DNA of 64,000 nt. It comes from Streptomyces niger. GTDB lineage: Bacteria; Actinomycetota; Actinomycetes; Streptomycetales; Streptomycetaceae. The position numbers and the translations under genes were made by a program. This document shows, piece after piece, positions 1-10,718 of the stretch. The notes under the pieces are model-generated. The model was not told the DNA's origin and ran no database searches. It saw only the letters and a program-made list of their open reading frames with translations. Positions within the stretch are counted from its first letter, which is position 1. Each line of letters begins with the position of its first letter. Location of the stretch: the NCBI RefSeq assembly GCF_000718305.1, contig NZ_JOFQ01000025.1, positions 24,740 to 88,739 of the forward strand, read 5' to 3'.

Positions 1-1
1 C

Positions 2-760
2 GAGATCTGTGCGGCGGGCACCGGCCTGGCGCGCGGCTACTGGGGCGACGAGGAGCGCACCGCGCAGCGGTTCCAGTACGACGCGCGGCGCGACGAACGC
101 CTCTACCGCACCGGTGACCTGGGCCGTTATCTGCCCGACGGGTCCATCGCGATCCTCGGGCGGAGCGACTTCCAGATCAAGGTCAACGGCTACCGCATCG
201 AGGCCGGCGAGGTCGAGACCCGCCTGGTCGCCGTGGACGCCGTCGCCAAGGCGGTGGTCGCGAGCCGGCCCGGCGCACGGGGCGACCGGCTGGTGGCCCA
301 CCTCGTGCCGAGCGGCGACGTGCGGCCCACCGAGGCCGAGCTGCGGGACGCGCTCCGCCGCGACCTGCCCGACTACATGATCCCCACCGCCGTCATCTGG
401 CACGAGGACCTGCCGCTCACCAAGAACGGCAAGGTGGACCGCTCGAAGCTCGCCGCGACCGACGTCGAGGAGGCGGCGCCCGCCGCCGACGCGCCGCAGG
501 GCGGCGGTGAGCCCACGACGGACACCGAGAAGGCCCTGGTTGAGATCTGGACCACGGTGCTGCGCGGGGCCCGGGTGGGCGTGCACGACAGCCTGCGCGC
601 CCTCGGCGGCGACTCCATCGCCGCGGCCCGCATCCTCACCGCGGTCCGCAAGCGGTTCGGGGTCACCATCCCGCTGGATGTGATGGCGGAGCTGGACACC
701 GTGTCCGCGATGGCCACGGCGCTGGCGCGGGAAGAGCGGGAAGAGGGGGCGGCCCGGTGA
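2..760 (+). CDS. Nonribosomal peptide synthetase, C-terminal fragment (adenylation domain end plus PCP)
   Basis: The gene enters from the left edge, so only its last 252 residues are seen. They hold the end of an amino-acid adenylation domain: core A7 (YRTGDL), A8 (GRSDFQIKVNGYRIEAGEVE) and A10 (PLTKNGKVDR, with the catalytic lysine). A peptidyl carrier domain follows with LGGDSIAA, whose serine carries phosphopantetheine. The protein ends about 50 residues after that motif, with no condensation, thioesterase or reductase domain. The product must therefore be released or passed on by another protein. Its GTGA stop overlaps the next start, so it is co-translated with the AMP-ligase. Substrate cannot be predicted because the specificity-pocket region lies outside the window. 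Confidence 0.93.
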   Translation, partial: EICAAGTGLARGYWGDEERTAQRFQYDARRDERLYRTGDLGRYLPDGSIAILGRSDFQIKVNGYRIEAGEVETRLVAVDAVAKAVVASRPGARGDRLVAHLVPSGDVRPTEAELRDALRRDLPDYMIPTAVIWHEDLPLTKNGKVDRSKLAATDVEEAAPAADAPQGGGEPTTDTEKALVEIWTTVLRGARVGVHDSLRALGGDSIAAARILTAVRKRFGVTIPLDVMAELDTVSAMATALAREEREEGAAR

Positions 761-2289
761 ACTACCACTCGGTCATCAATCAGATCGTCTCCACACCACC
801 CCTCGGCGGCCGGATCTCCTTCTCCCGCCTGGACGGCACGGAGACCATGGCACTGCCGGAGCTGTACGAGCAGGCCGGGCGGCTGGCGCGCCGACTGCGG
901 GCGCGGGGCGTCGGTCCGGGCGACCGGATCGGCATCCTCGCGGCCAACGGCCCGGAGTGGGTGCTGCTGGACCTCGCGGCGCTCCGCCTGAAAGCGGAGA
1001 CCGCGGGCCTGGAACCCGGCAAGTTCGCGCCCTCGGCCGAGCTCATGGCGCGCTACGACATCAAACTGCTCTTCACCGACCGCCCCACGGACGCCCCCGG
1101 GACCGTACCGATCGGTGAGGTCCGCACGCTCGCGGCGGAGCCGGAGGACCCGGCGGAGACCACCCCGCTCCCCCCGGTCGAGTGGGCGCCGCGGGACGTC
1201 ACGACGATCAAGTTCACGTCCGGCAGCACCGGCACCCCCAAGGGGCTCGGCGCGACCGTCGGCAGCATCGACAGCTCACTCGCCGCGGTGCAGGAGATCT
1301 TCGAACACAAGCCGGGGGACGACCTGTTCGTCTTCCTGCCGCTGTCGCTGCTCCAGCAGCGGTACTGGATCTACTCGGCGCTGGTGCACGGCCACGACGT
1401 CACCGTCAGCAGTTACGAGGCGGCCTTCGCGGCACTGCGCCGCGCGAAGCCCACCGTCGTGATGGGCGTGCCCGCCTTCTACGAGACGGCCCGACGGCAG
1501 ATCGAGGCACGGGTGCGCCGCTCCGGCGGCCCGGCGACGGCGGGCGAGGCGGCCCGCCAGCTGTTCGGGGACCGCATCCGCTACCTGTGGACCGGTTCGG
1601 CGCCCGCCGACGCGGCCATGCTGCGCTTCTTCACCGACGCCGGCCTGCCGATCTTCGAGGGCTACGGGCTCAACGAGACCTGCATCGTCACCAAGAACCA
1701 CCCCGGCGCCCACAAGGTGGGCAGCGTCGGAAAGGTCCTCAGCGGCAAGGAGGTCCTGGTGGACGAGGACGGGGTGGTGAGCGTCCGCAGCGACCACCCG
1801 GTCAACTACCACTACGCGTACGCCGAACCCGGCGCCTCCGAGCGGATGTTCGCGCCGGACGGCACCGTACGGACGGGCGACCTCGGCTACCTCGACGAGG
1901 ACGGGTTCCTCTTCATCCGGGGCCGCGCCGACGACGTCATCGTCCTGGACAACGGCAAGAAGATCGTCGTCCGGCCGATCGAGGAGTCCATGCGGACCAG
2001 CCCGGCCATCGCCGAGTGCGTCCTGTTCTGCCCCTCCCAGACCGACCTGGTCGCCGTCGTCTCCCCGGCGTCCGTACCCGCCGACCTGGACGCCATCGCC
2101 GCCCAGCTCGCCCGCACCAACGCCACCTCCGAAGCGGACGAGAAGATCAGCCGGGTCGTGGTGGCCGATGCCCCCTTCAGCATCGACAACGGCCTGCTCA
2201 CGTCCCAGTACAAGCCCAAGCGGCAGCAGATCCTCGCCGCTCACCACGCCCGGATCCACGACAGTAAGGAAGGCATCCATGCTGCCTGA
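757..2289 (+). CDS. AMP-dependent acyl/aryl ligase (ANL superfamily), stand-alone
   Basis: A 510-residue ATP-dependent ligase that activates a carboxylic acid as an acyl-AMP. The ANL motifs are in order: phosphate loop TSGSTGTPKG near residue 155, YGLNET near 305, RTGDLGYLDEDG near 375, the hinge RGRADDVIVLDNGKK, and a terminal lysine in SQYKPKR. It has no carrier domain. The next gene is a free ACP whose start overlaps this gene by 11 bp, so the likely job is loading that ACP. The GTG start overlaps the NRPS stop. The stretch after residue 75 reads AALRLKAETAGLEPGKFAPS, which departs from the usual family text there, so its substrate may be unusual. A CoA ligase role cannot be excluded. Confidence 0.85.
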   Translation: MNYHSVINQIVSTPPLGGRISFSRLDGTETMALPELYEQAGRLARRLRARGVGPGDRIGILAANGPEWVLLDLAALRLKAETAGLEPGKFAPSAELMARYDIKLLFTDRPTDAPGTVPIGEVRTLAAEPEDPAETTPLPPVEWAPRDVTTIKFTSGSTGTPKGLGATVGSIDSSLAAVQEIFEHKPGDDLFVFLPLSLLQQRYWIYSALVHGHDVTVSSYEAAFAALRRAKPTVVMGVPAFYETARRQIEARVRRSGGPATAGEAARQLFGDRIRYLWTGSAPADAAMLRFFTDAGLPIFEGYGLNETCIVTKNHPGAHKVGSVGKVLSGKEVLVDEDGVVSVRSDHPVNYHYAYAEPGASERMFAPDGTVRTGDLGYLDEDGFLFIRGRADDVIVLDNGKKIVVRPIEESMRTSPAIAECVLFCPSQTDLVAVVSPASVPADLDAIAAQLARTNATSEADEKISRVVVADAPFSIDNGLLTSQYKPKRQQILAAHHARIHDSKEGIHAA

Positions 2290-2542
2290 CATCGAGAACG
2301 CGGCCAGGGAGTCGCTCTCCGCCGTCCTCGACCCCGCCGTCGAGCCCGAAGACCTCGACCTGGACGCGGACATGACCGGCACCTATGGTCTGACCTCGCT
2401 CAACAAGGTGCTGTTCCTCACCGAGGTGTGCGAGGCGACCGACGTCGACCTCGCGCACTTCACCGAGCACGACCTCGCCGAGATGCGCACCCTGCGCAGC
2501 GTCGCCGAGTCCCTGTCCCGACACACGAAGAAGGTGGCCTGA
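2279..2542 (+). CDS. Free-standing acyl carrier protein
   Basis: An 87-residue acyl carrier protein. The ATG follows a GGAAGG ribosome binding site and overlaps the end of the ligase gene. The carrier motif reads GLTSLNKV instead of the usual GxDSL; the serine that would take phosphopantetheine is kept, but the preceding Asp is Thr. The rest has the expected helical pattern with many acidic residues. Together with the upstream ligase it would form a loading pair that presents an acyl group to the NRPS or to the acyltransferases encoded next. A longer in-frame reading upstream overlaps the ligase and looks non-coding. Confidence 0.85.
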   Translation: MLPDIENAARESLSAVLDPAVEPEDLDLDADMTGTYGLTSLNKVLFLTEVCEATDVDLAHFTEHDLAEMRTLRSVAESLSRHTKKVA

Positions 2543-2545
2543 ACC

Positions 2546-3160
2546 ATGGCCTGGGCACAGAACGCCGCGGTGGTACTGGAGAACGAGTACGTCCGGCTGC
2601 GGCCGGTCACCGAAGCCGACCGCGAGCCCGTACGGGCCGTCGCGATGGACCCCGACATCTGGAAGTACTTCGTCTCCGCCGTCGAGACCGACGCCGACTT
2701 CGAGGCGTTCTTCGACACCTGCCTCGCCGACCAGAGCGCCGGCCGCCGCGTCGTCCACATCATCACCGACAAGGCCACCGGCCGGGTCGCCGGCAGCATG
2801 AGCTACGGCAACCTGGCCGAGGCCGACCGGCGGCTGGAGATCGGCTGGTCCTGGCTGGGCCGCGACTTCCGGGGCCAGGGCATCAACCGCTGGGCGAAGT
2901 ACCTGCTCCTGGAGCACGCCTTCGAGCAGCTGGGCGCCGAGCGCGTGGAGTTCAAGACCGACATCCTCAACACCCAGGCCCGCCGCGGGCTGCGCAACAT
3001 CGGCGCGGTGGAGGAAGGCACCCTGCGCAGCTACAACTTCATGCCCGGCGGGCGCCGCCGCGACGCGATCTTCTACAGCGTCCTGCGCGCCGAGTGGCCG
3101 CGGGTGAAGGACGAGCTCGCCACGAAGCCGAAGGTCGCCCAGCTGGACGCCGTCGGATGA
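2546..3160 (+). CDS. GNAT-family N-acetyltransferase (RimJ/RimL type)
   Basis: A 204-residue GNAT acyltransferase. The N-terminus has the family opening (VRLRPVTEADREP), the middle has the acyl-CoA site region (WSWLGRDFRGQGINRWAKYL, with the RGQGxN pantetheine loop near residue 112), and the end has VEFKTDILNTQARRGLRNIGA, typical of RimJ/RimL-like proteins. These proteins acetylate amino groups of proteins, amino acids or antibiotics. Only 3 bp separate it from the ACP stop and its own stop overlaps the next start by 4 bp, so it belongs to the NRPS operon. It may tailor or protect the product, or take its acyl group from the neighbouring ACP. Substrate unknown. Confidence 0.85.
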   Translation: MAWAQNAAVVLENEYVRLRPVTEADREPVRAVAMDPDIWKYFVSAVETDADFEAFFDTCLADQSAGRRVVHIITDKATGRVAGSMSYGNLAEADRRLEIGWSWLGRDFRGQGINRWAKYLLLEHAFEQLGAERVEFKTDILNTQARRGLRNIGAVEEGTLRSYNFMPGGRRRDAIFYSVLRAEWPRVKDELATKPKVAQLDAVG

Positions 3161-4203
3161 GCGAGGGCGTGGGCATACCTCTCGTCCGCGCGTCGGGCGA
3201 CCCGTTCGCCGCCGGGCGGGCCCATGGTGCCGCCCTCGCCGGTCCGTTGCGCGCCTTCCTCGACGACTCGCTCTGCCGGCTGAACAAGGTCATGCCGGAG
3301 CCGGTCTCGCTGGACGGACTGCTGCCGTCGATCGCCGCCTACCGGGCGGCGGTCGCGGCGGCAGCGCCGGACCTCGCGGAGGAGGTCGCGGGCCTCGCGA
3401 AGGGCGCCGGGATCAGGCCGGAGGAGGCGTGGCTGTTGCAGTTGCGCCGGGAGATCATGGGCTACCGCAAGATACCCACGGCGGGCGATTGCACCACCTA
3501 CGCCCGTACCGGCGCGGCCGGCCCGGTCCTCGCGCAGACCGTCGACCTCAACGGCGACCTCGACGACCAGCTCAGCGTGCTGGAGGTCGCCCGCACCGGG
3601 ACGGCACGCCGCTCGCTCGTCCTCAGCTTCGGCGGCCTGCTGGGCTACCTGGGCCTGAACAGCGACGGCCTCGCGGTCGGCCTCAACCTGGTCCTGGGCG
3701 GCGACTGGCACCCGGGTGTGCCGCCCTACCTCGCCATCCGGCACCTGCTGGACACGGCGCGGGACGTACCCGAGGCCCTGGAGATCCTGCGCGGCCTCCC
3801 CCTGGCGAGCTCCCGCACCCTGGTCCTGTGCGACCGGGAGCGGGTCGTCGTGGTGGAGATCCTCGGCGACGATCTCCGGATCACCGAGGGGGCGGAGACG
3901 GCACACACCAACCACTTCCTGCACCCGGACTTCGTCCCGTCCGACGAGATCAACGTGTTCGCCCGCAATTCCTCGGTACGCAGGCTCAAGGCGGCCACCG
4001 CGGGGCTCGACGAGCTCGCGCCGGAGTGCGGGGCCGAGGAACACTTCGCGCTGCTGTCCACCCCGCCGATCTGCGTACCGGACCGGGGCGACATCCGCGC
4101 CGAACGCACCGTCGCCGCCGTGGTGATGTTCCCCGACCGCGGCGAGCTGCACGTACGCCCCGGCGACCCGTCACTCTCCGCCACCCAGGTCTTCACCTTG
4201 TAG
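3157..4203 (+). CDS. C45-family Ntn hydrolase / acyl-CoA:6-APA acyltransferase-like protein
   Basis: A 348-residue member of the family containing fungal isopenicillin N acyltransferase (peptidase family C45). Members self-cleave before a cysteine that becomes the N-terminal nucleophile. Here the candidate is Cys112 in TAGDCTTYAR, and the N-terminal 111 residues would be the small subunit. The AVGLNLVLGG and THTNHFLHPD-type segments also fit. The ATG overlaps the GNAT stop (ATGA), and the sequence ends at a TAG. In an NRPS operon that lacks a thioesterase, such an enzyme could swap, add or trim an acyl group on the peptide. A beta-lactam product is not implied by this alone. Confidence 0.8.
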   Translation: MSEGVGIPLVRASGDPFAAGRAHGAALAGPLRAFLDDSLCRLNKVMPEPVSLDGLLPSIAAYRAAVAAAAPDLAEEVAGLAKGAGIRPEEAWLLQLRREIMGYRKIPTAGDCTTYARTGAAGPVLAQTVDLNGDLDDQLSVLEVARTGTARRSLVLSFGGLLGYLGLNSDGLAVGLNLVLGGDWHPGVPPYLAIRHLLDTARDVPEALEILRGLPLASSRTLVLCDRERVVVVEILGDDLRITEGAETAHTNHFLHPDFVPSDEINVFARNSSVRRLKAATAGLDELAPECGAEEHFALLSTPPICVPDRGDIRAERTVAAVVMFPDRGELHVRPGDPSLSATQVFTL

Positions 4204-4273
4204 CGACGACGGGTCCGCGCGAGGGAGGGCCGGAAGGACCGGCAGGGTCGGCGGGGGCCTTGGGGCCGCGGGG

Positions 4274-4642
4274 GTGGTGGGGGCGGCCGGGAACGCCCCC
4301 ACCTCCGGCGGGCCTGCGCCGGCCGGGCGGGCCCGGCCCACGGAAGCCGAGCGGCAGCGCGGCAACGCCTTCACGGCCGCGGCCGCCACCCGCCGGTTCC
4401 TCCGCTCCCGGCCGGCGGTGCGCGACCTGCTCGGCCGGTGGCTGGGGGTGCCAGCGGCCGAGCTGCGCCTGGCGTACACGCCGCTGGGCAAGCCGTACCT
4501 GCCGGACCACCCCGGACTGCACGTCAGCTGGTCCCGCTCCGGCCCCCTGCTACTGGTCGGCGCGGGCCCGTCGAGCCCCCCGGCGCGACACCACCCCGCC
4601 CCGCGCCGCCCCTGCGGAAACGGAGGGGCGGCGCGGGCATGA
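4274..4642 (+). pseudogene. Remnant of an Sfp-type 4'-phosphopantetheinyl transferase
   Basis: A 122-codon frame starting at GTG, 70 bp after the acyltransferase. Residues about 30-95 resemble the N-terminal half of Sfp-type transferases, which attach phosphopantetheine to carrier proteins: a run of [19 protein letters not shown], then [12 protein letters not shown] and [15 protein letters not shown] in the place of the usual FNLSHSG segment. The second half with the Mg-binding D.E and the WxxKEA motif is absent; the frame instead runs into Pro/Arg-rich text. This looks like a decayed or truncated gene that once served the NRPS cluster. An alternative is a chance resemblance in GC-rich DNA. 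Confidence 0.5.
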
Positions 4643-4798
4643 CCGGTGAACGGAGCCCCGAAGCGTCGTCATCAACGGCCGGCTCCGGCTGCACGTCATC
4701 GCCGCACACCGGCGCACCCGACCTGCCCGTCGGTGTCTCCCGGGCACTGACGGGCCGGGACCACCCGCCGGCGGGTGAGACCGGTGACGGTTCGCCCG

Positions 4799-4821
4799 TT
4801 GTCAGTGTCATGCGCTTGCAT
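4799..4821 (+). promoter_or_regulatory. PafBC-type (RecA-independent DNA-damage) promoter candidate before RecQ
   Basis: TTGTCAGTG at 4799-4807, an 8-bp spacer, then TTGCAT at 4816-4821. The consensus known from mycobacteria is TGTCRGTG-N8-TAnnnT; the -35-like half is perfect and the -10 has one mismatch (T for A at its second base). A transcript starting 6-7 bases downstream would begin at the chosen ATG, giving a leaderless message. This also explains why the GGAGG at 4822-4826 sits too close to the ATG to act as a ribosome binding site. Confidence 0.5.
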
Positions 4822-4827
4822 GGAGGC

Positions 4828-6999
<2,172 letters not shown>

Positions 7000-7040
7000 C
7001 CGCGTGTCGATCCCCTGCAGCCGGCTCCCCCTGCGGGCCG

Positions 7041-8006
7041 TCATCTGAACCGAGCGGCCTCGGTGGACTCCACGGTCGTGCGCGCCGAGGGCGTCCGGTT
7101 GCCGGAGCTGTGCGGCAGCCTTCTGCTTCGCTCGCGGCCGGGGAGCGCCGCCCACACGGCAACTGCGATCAGGCCGACGATGAGTGCGAAGGTCAGCTCG
7201 TCGAAGCCGCCGTGGAAGACGGTCTCCGCCAGGTAGGTGAGGCCGGGGACCGTGGTGAGCAGCACCATGGCGATCATGGAGTCCGCCCGCTGGATGCCGA
7301 CCTGCAGCAGGAACAGCGGTGCGGTGACGGCTGCCAGACCGGTCAGGAGCATGGCCGGAAGCTGCTGCGCCCACTGTTCTCCCGGGCCCCCCTGAACCAT
7401 CAGGAGTGCGGCGCCCGCCAGGTAGGTGAGGTGGAAGCGATGGGCCGTCGTGCGTACCGGGTCGACGCCCCGGCGGCCGAGCTCGCCGGAGATGACGGCC
7501 AGCGCGGAGGCGCCGAAGCCCGCCACGACGACGAGAGCCAGGCCCAGGAGCATGCCCTGTCCGGAGGAGGCGCCGCCGGAGAGCGACACGGCCACGGCTG
7601 CGCCCAGCGCGATCAGGAGGACCGCTGCCAGCCATCCTCTCGGTGAGGCCCGCCGGCCGTGGCCGGTCAGCGCGAGCAGAGCGACGGCCAGGGGGCCGAC
7701 CGCCGCTTCCACTCCGCTGGCCAGCGCGGAGGGGATCCATGCCAGCGAGGCGTAGAAGCCGAGGAAGGTGACCGCCGTGACGATGTTCATCAGCAGCAGC
7801 AGGCGGCCCGCCGGCCGGGGCGGGGCGGCGTCGGCGGCGGAAGCGGTGCGGCGCCGCACGGCGTGCACGAGGTTGAAGATCACCGCTGCTGAGGCGAATC
7901 CGACACAGGCCAGGTAGAGGCTGCCTGACGAGTCGAAGCGGCCGGAGATGTAGCCGTAGCTTGCCGCCTGGAGGACGACCGCGCCGATGATGCACACGAT
8001 GGGCAT
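7041..8006 (-). CDS. EamA/DMT-superfamily membrane transporter
   Basis: A 321-residue integral membrane protein with about nine or ten hydrophobic helices and two halves that resemble each other, as in EamA drug/metabolite exporters. A helix-rich start (MPIVCIIGAVVLQAASYGY) is followed by a second half with LLTTVPGLTYLAETVFHGG. The last 35 residues are polar and rich in Arg, Ser and Thr. It begins 1 bp after the ATP-grasp stop, so the two are one transcript. The likely role is export of the product made by the ligase and the FAD enzyme. The substrate is inferred only from context. It converges with RecQ, 41 bp away, with no clear terminator between them. Confidence 0.82.
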   Translation of the reverse strand: MPIVCIIGAVVLQAASYGYISGRFDSSGSLYLACVGFASAAVIFNLVHAVRRRTASAADAAPPRPAGRLLLLMNIVTAVTFLGFYASLAWIPSALASGVEAAVGPLAVALLALTGHGRRASPRGWLAAVLLIALGAAVAVSLSGGASSGQGMLLGLALVVVAGFGASALAVISGELGRRGVDPVRTTAHRFHLTYLAGAALLMVQGGPGEQWAQQLPAMLLTGLAAVTAPLFLLQVGIQRADSMIAMVLLTTVPGLTYLAETVFHGGFDELTFALIVGLIAVAVWAALPGRERSRRLPHSSGNRTPSARTTVESTEAARFR

Positions 8007-8007
8007 G

Positions 8008-9252
8008 TCAGCCGCCGTTCGTGAGGTCTTCCAGGCGGAACATGCCGCCCGCGTCCTCGATGTCGTGCAGGGTGGCGAGGCTGTGCTGAAGCAGTTCGGT
8101 GTCTTCGTGCACGAAGAAGGCGATGCCGCAGGCTCCGGTGGTCAGGTAGCGGTCCTGCATGGGCTCACCGATGACGGGGAGGCGGGCGATGCTGTGGAAG
8201 CCGGGCAGGCGCCGCATCGTGCGCAGGCCGTCCATGGCGGTCAGAACGCCTTCGCGGTGCGGGCGCAGGAACACCTTGGCGACCGTGCGGGCCGGGCCGT
8301 GGGGCAGCGGGAACCGCTTGTCGAATTCCTCGGGCCGCAGAAAGCGTTCCACGGTCAGGTGCTGGTGGCTGTAGCCGTAGGCGGCCTGGTAGGGGTCGGG
8401 GGCCAGGCACGGCCCCATGACCCGGGAGTTGACTTCGACGAGGCGGGGGCCGTGCGCGGTGAGCATGACTTCGGTGTGGGCGGCGCCGTCGCGTATGCCC
8501 AGGGCGTCGAGGCAGCGCAGTACGTAGTCGACGAGATGCTGTTCGGCGTCGGTGAAGGCGCTGCGGGAAATGATGTGACGCAGCATGGGTGCGCCGTCGA
8601 CGTAGTCGATGCGCTCGGCGTACACCTCGGCCAGCAGGTGCTTGCCGTCGTGGCTCACCGTGTTCACGATGTACTGCGTCCCGCGCAGGAATTCCTGGAC
8701 GAGGTAGCCGTCGTTGACCTCGCCCATGAGGTTGACGCGGCCGGTGGAGGCACGGAAGACGTCGAGTGCCTCTTCGGGGCTGTCGACGATGAGGCATCCC
8801 TCGCTGCCGGCACTGTTGACGGGCTTGACGACCACGGGAAACGCCGGCTCGTCGTCGAGGGCCGCGCGCAGCTCGTCCTCGGTGTGCACCAGGGTGGTGC
8901 GGGCGTGCGGAAGGGATGCCGCCGCGAGTGCCTGTGCCATGAGGTGCTTGTCCCGGCGGGCGCCGCGCAGCCGGTGGTCGTGGTGGGGCAGGCCGAGTTC
9001 CTGGGAGAGTTCGTCGGCCAGGGTGACGCCGTATTCGCTGGCCGCGATGACGGTGTGCACGCCGTGGGCGGCGAGGTGGGCGGCGGTGTCCTGCAGGTCG
9101 GTGTGGCGGTAGGGCTTGGTGTGCTGGGCGGCGGGGCTCTGTGCGGAGGGTTCCAGTCCGGCGGAGTAGATGTGCAGGCAGTCGGCGCCTTCTTCCCAGA
9201 AGGCGTCGGCCAGGGCCGCTCCGCTGGACACGGGGTTGATGAGGGCGATCAC
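8008..9252 (-). CDS. ATP-grasp amino-acid ligase family protein
   Basis: A 414-residue ATP-grasp enzyme. The N-terminal third is a pre-ATP-grasp Rossmann-like domain (MIALINPVSSGAALADAFWE). The ATP-grasp core has FPVVVKPVNSAGSEGC near residue 140 for nucleotide binding and LVEVNSRVMGP near 270 for the metal, typical of the L-amino-acid ligases that join amino acids into dipeptides (BacD- and DdaF-like proteins are known examples). The GTG start overlaps the stop of the FAD gene (GTGA), and the stop is 1 bp from the exporter. The inferred role is condensing a modified amino acid with a second amine or acid. Substrates cannot be read from sequence. Confidence 0.83.
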   Translation of the reverse strand: MIALINPVSSGAALADAFWEEGADCLHIYSAGLEPSAQSPAAQHTKPYRHTDLQDTAAHLAAHGVHTVIAASEYGVTLADELSQELGLPHHDHRLRGARRDKHLMAQALAAASLPHARTTLVHTEDELRAALDDEPAFPVVVKPVNSAGSEGCLIVDSPEEALDVFRASTGRVNLMGEVNDGYLVQEFLRGTQYIVNTVSHDGKHLLAEVYAERIDYVDGAPMLRHIISRSAFTDAEQHLVDYVLRCLDALGIRDGAAHTEVMLTAHGPRLVEVNSRVMGPCLAPDPYQAAYGYSHQHLTVERFLRPEEFDKRFPLPHGPARTVAKVFLRPHREGVLTAMDGLRTMRRLPGFHSIARLPVIGEPMQDRYLTTGACGIAFFVHEDTELLQHSLATLHDIEDAGGMFRLEDLTNGG

Positions 9253-10718
9253 GGGGAGGTCCTTCCGTCGAGAGCGAGGGGGAGCTGCTGAGGGGTGTCA
9301 CGGATCTGGGCGGCGACGTTCTCGGCGTGCTGGGCCGAGGCGCGCAGGTAGTTGACGATGGGGTAGCGGCTGCCGGCGCATGCGCCGAGGGCCCAGATCC
9401 GTTCGGCGTGACCGTCGGAGCGGAGCCGGATCCGTAGGTCGGTGCCGATGGCCGGGGGTGTGCCGCCCGGGGCGTCGAGGAGGAGCGTGCCGTCGGCGAC
9501 GGCCAGCCGGGGAGCGCGGTAGCCGGTGGCGCAGACGAGATGGTCGAAGTGTTCGTCACGGCCGTCGGGCCAGTGCGCGTGCCACCCCTGTCCCTGTGGG
9601 CCGGGCGTCAGGGTCCGGGGTTGTGCGGGAGCCACGGTCAGCTGCCGGCGTTCCATGGCGGACAGCAGAAGTTCCGCGTTGGGAAGCGGGATGGCGGAGA
9701 TGTAGCGGGCGATGAGCGGGCGGTGGCGGGTGAAGAAGGCGTCGCGTTGCCGCTGTGTCCAGTCGCACGTGTGGGCGTTGAGCGCGTCGATGAGTTCCGC
9801 CATGACGTCCTGCCAGGCGACGGCTCCGGTGCGGGCCTGCTGGGTTTCCCGGCGCAGGAGTTCTTCGGCCGTACCCGCTGTGCGGGGCCGTGGGACCGTG
9901 CCGCCGGCGCTCGCCCTGCGGACGGCCCGGACGAGCCGGCGGGCGAGTTTGCCGTCGAACTCGGGGTCGTCCGGGTGCAGAGAGCGCCAGTCGTCGCTGC
10001 TGATGTGCATGGTGGGCATGCGGCGCAGGCGGGTCCGCACGGCGGGGAGCACCGCGGAGGGCGAGGTGAGGGTGACCCGTCGTCGGGGGGACCGGCACAG
10101 CACGAGGCCGGCGTCGATGGCGGAGAGCTTGCTCCCCAGGACCAGTACGCGGGCGTCGTCGGGCAGGCGGGTCAGCCGGTTCGTGGGGTAGGGCGAGTCG
10201 AGGAGCTGCGGGCTGCCGGTATGCGGTTGCAGGGCCGGCGGCAGCGCGGGGGCGTCGGCGCCCAGGCACAGCGCGATGTCCGTGCCGTTCAGGACGTGCC
10301 CGCCGGCCAGTGAAACGTCGTAGGAGCGGCCGTCGTTACCGGGGGCGACCCCGGTGACCCGGGAGCGCACGTGCCGGGTACGAACACCGCGGCTGCGCAG
10401 CTGCTGGAGGGCGCGGGTCAGGCGCTCGCGCGCGTACTGGCCGACCAGGTAGCGGGGTACGAAGTCGTCCCTGCCGACCGGGTGGCCGCGCGCCGCCAGG
10501 TACCGCAGGAGATCGGAGGTGCCGTGTGCGGTGAGGGAGGTGACGTCCACGGAGGTGTTGCACAGCACGGAGGGATCCGTGGCGCCGAACGCCGTGCCCA
10601 GTCCCGCGGTCCCCGGCGCGATGAGATCGATGCTGTCGATGCCGGGCACGCCGGATAACTGCATGAGGAGGCTTGCGGCGGTGGCGCCTGCGCCCACGAC
10701 AACGATTCTTCTGCGCAC
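9249..10718 (-). CDS. FAD/NAD(P)-binding oxidoreductase (NAD_binding_9 type)
   Basis: A 489-residue flavoprotein. The GTG start puts the dinucleotide fold at the very N-terminus (RRRIVVVGAGATAASLL). A second Rossmann element, VLVLGSKLSAIDAGLVL, near residue 200 would bind NAD(P)H, and a C-terminal CATGYRAP motif is typical of flavin monooxygenases and related reductases. The longer upstream in-frame reading adds 45 basic residues with no family character. GGAAAG lies upstream of the GTG. It heads the leftward FAD / ATP-grasp / EamA operon. It could hydroxylate nitrogen on an amino acid, as the similar ornithine N-hydroxylases do, but a simple oxidoreductase role is equally open. Confidence 0.78.
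   Translation of the reverse strand: MRRRIVVVGAGATAASLLMQLSGVPGIDSIDLIAPGTAGLGTAFGATDPSVLCNTSVDVTSLTAHGTSDLLRYLAARGHPVGRDDFVPRYLVGQYARERLTRALQQLRSRGVRTRHVRSRVTGVAPGNDGRSYDVSLAGGHVLNGTDIALCLGADAPALPPALQPHTGSPQLLDSPYPTNRLTRLPDDARVLVLGSKLSAIDAGLVLCRSPRRRVTLTSPSAVLPAVRTRLRRMPTMHISSDDWRSLHPDDPEFDGKLARRLVRAVRRASAGGTVPRPRTAGTAEELLRRETQQARTGAVAWQDVMAELIDALNAHTCDWTQRQRDAFFTRHRPLIARYISAIPLPNAELLLSAMERRQLTVAPAQPRTLTPGPQGQGWHAHWPDGRDEHFDHLVCATGYRAPRLAVADGTLLLDAPGGTPPAIGTDLRIRLRSDGHAERIWALGACAGSRYPIVNYLRASAQHAENVAAQIRDTPQQLPLALDGRTSP

Noticed and set aside
3157..4203. Reading the C45 gene as evidence for a beta-lactam cluster
   Set aside because: No isopenicillin N synthase, ACV synthetase signature or beta-lactam regulator is visible, and the family has many other substrates.
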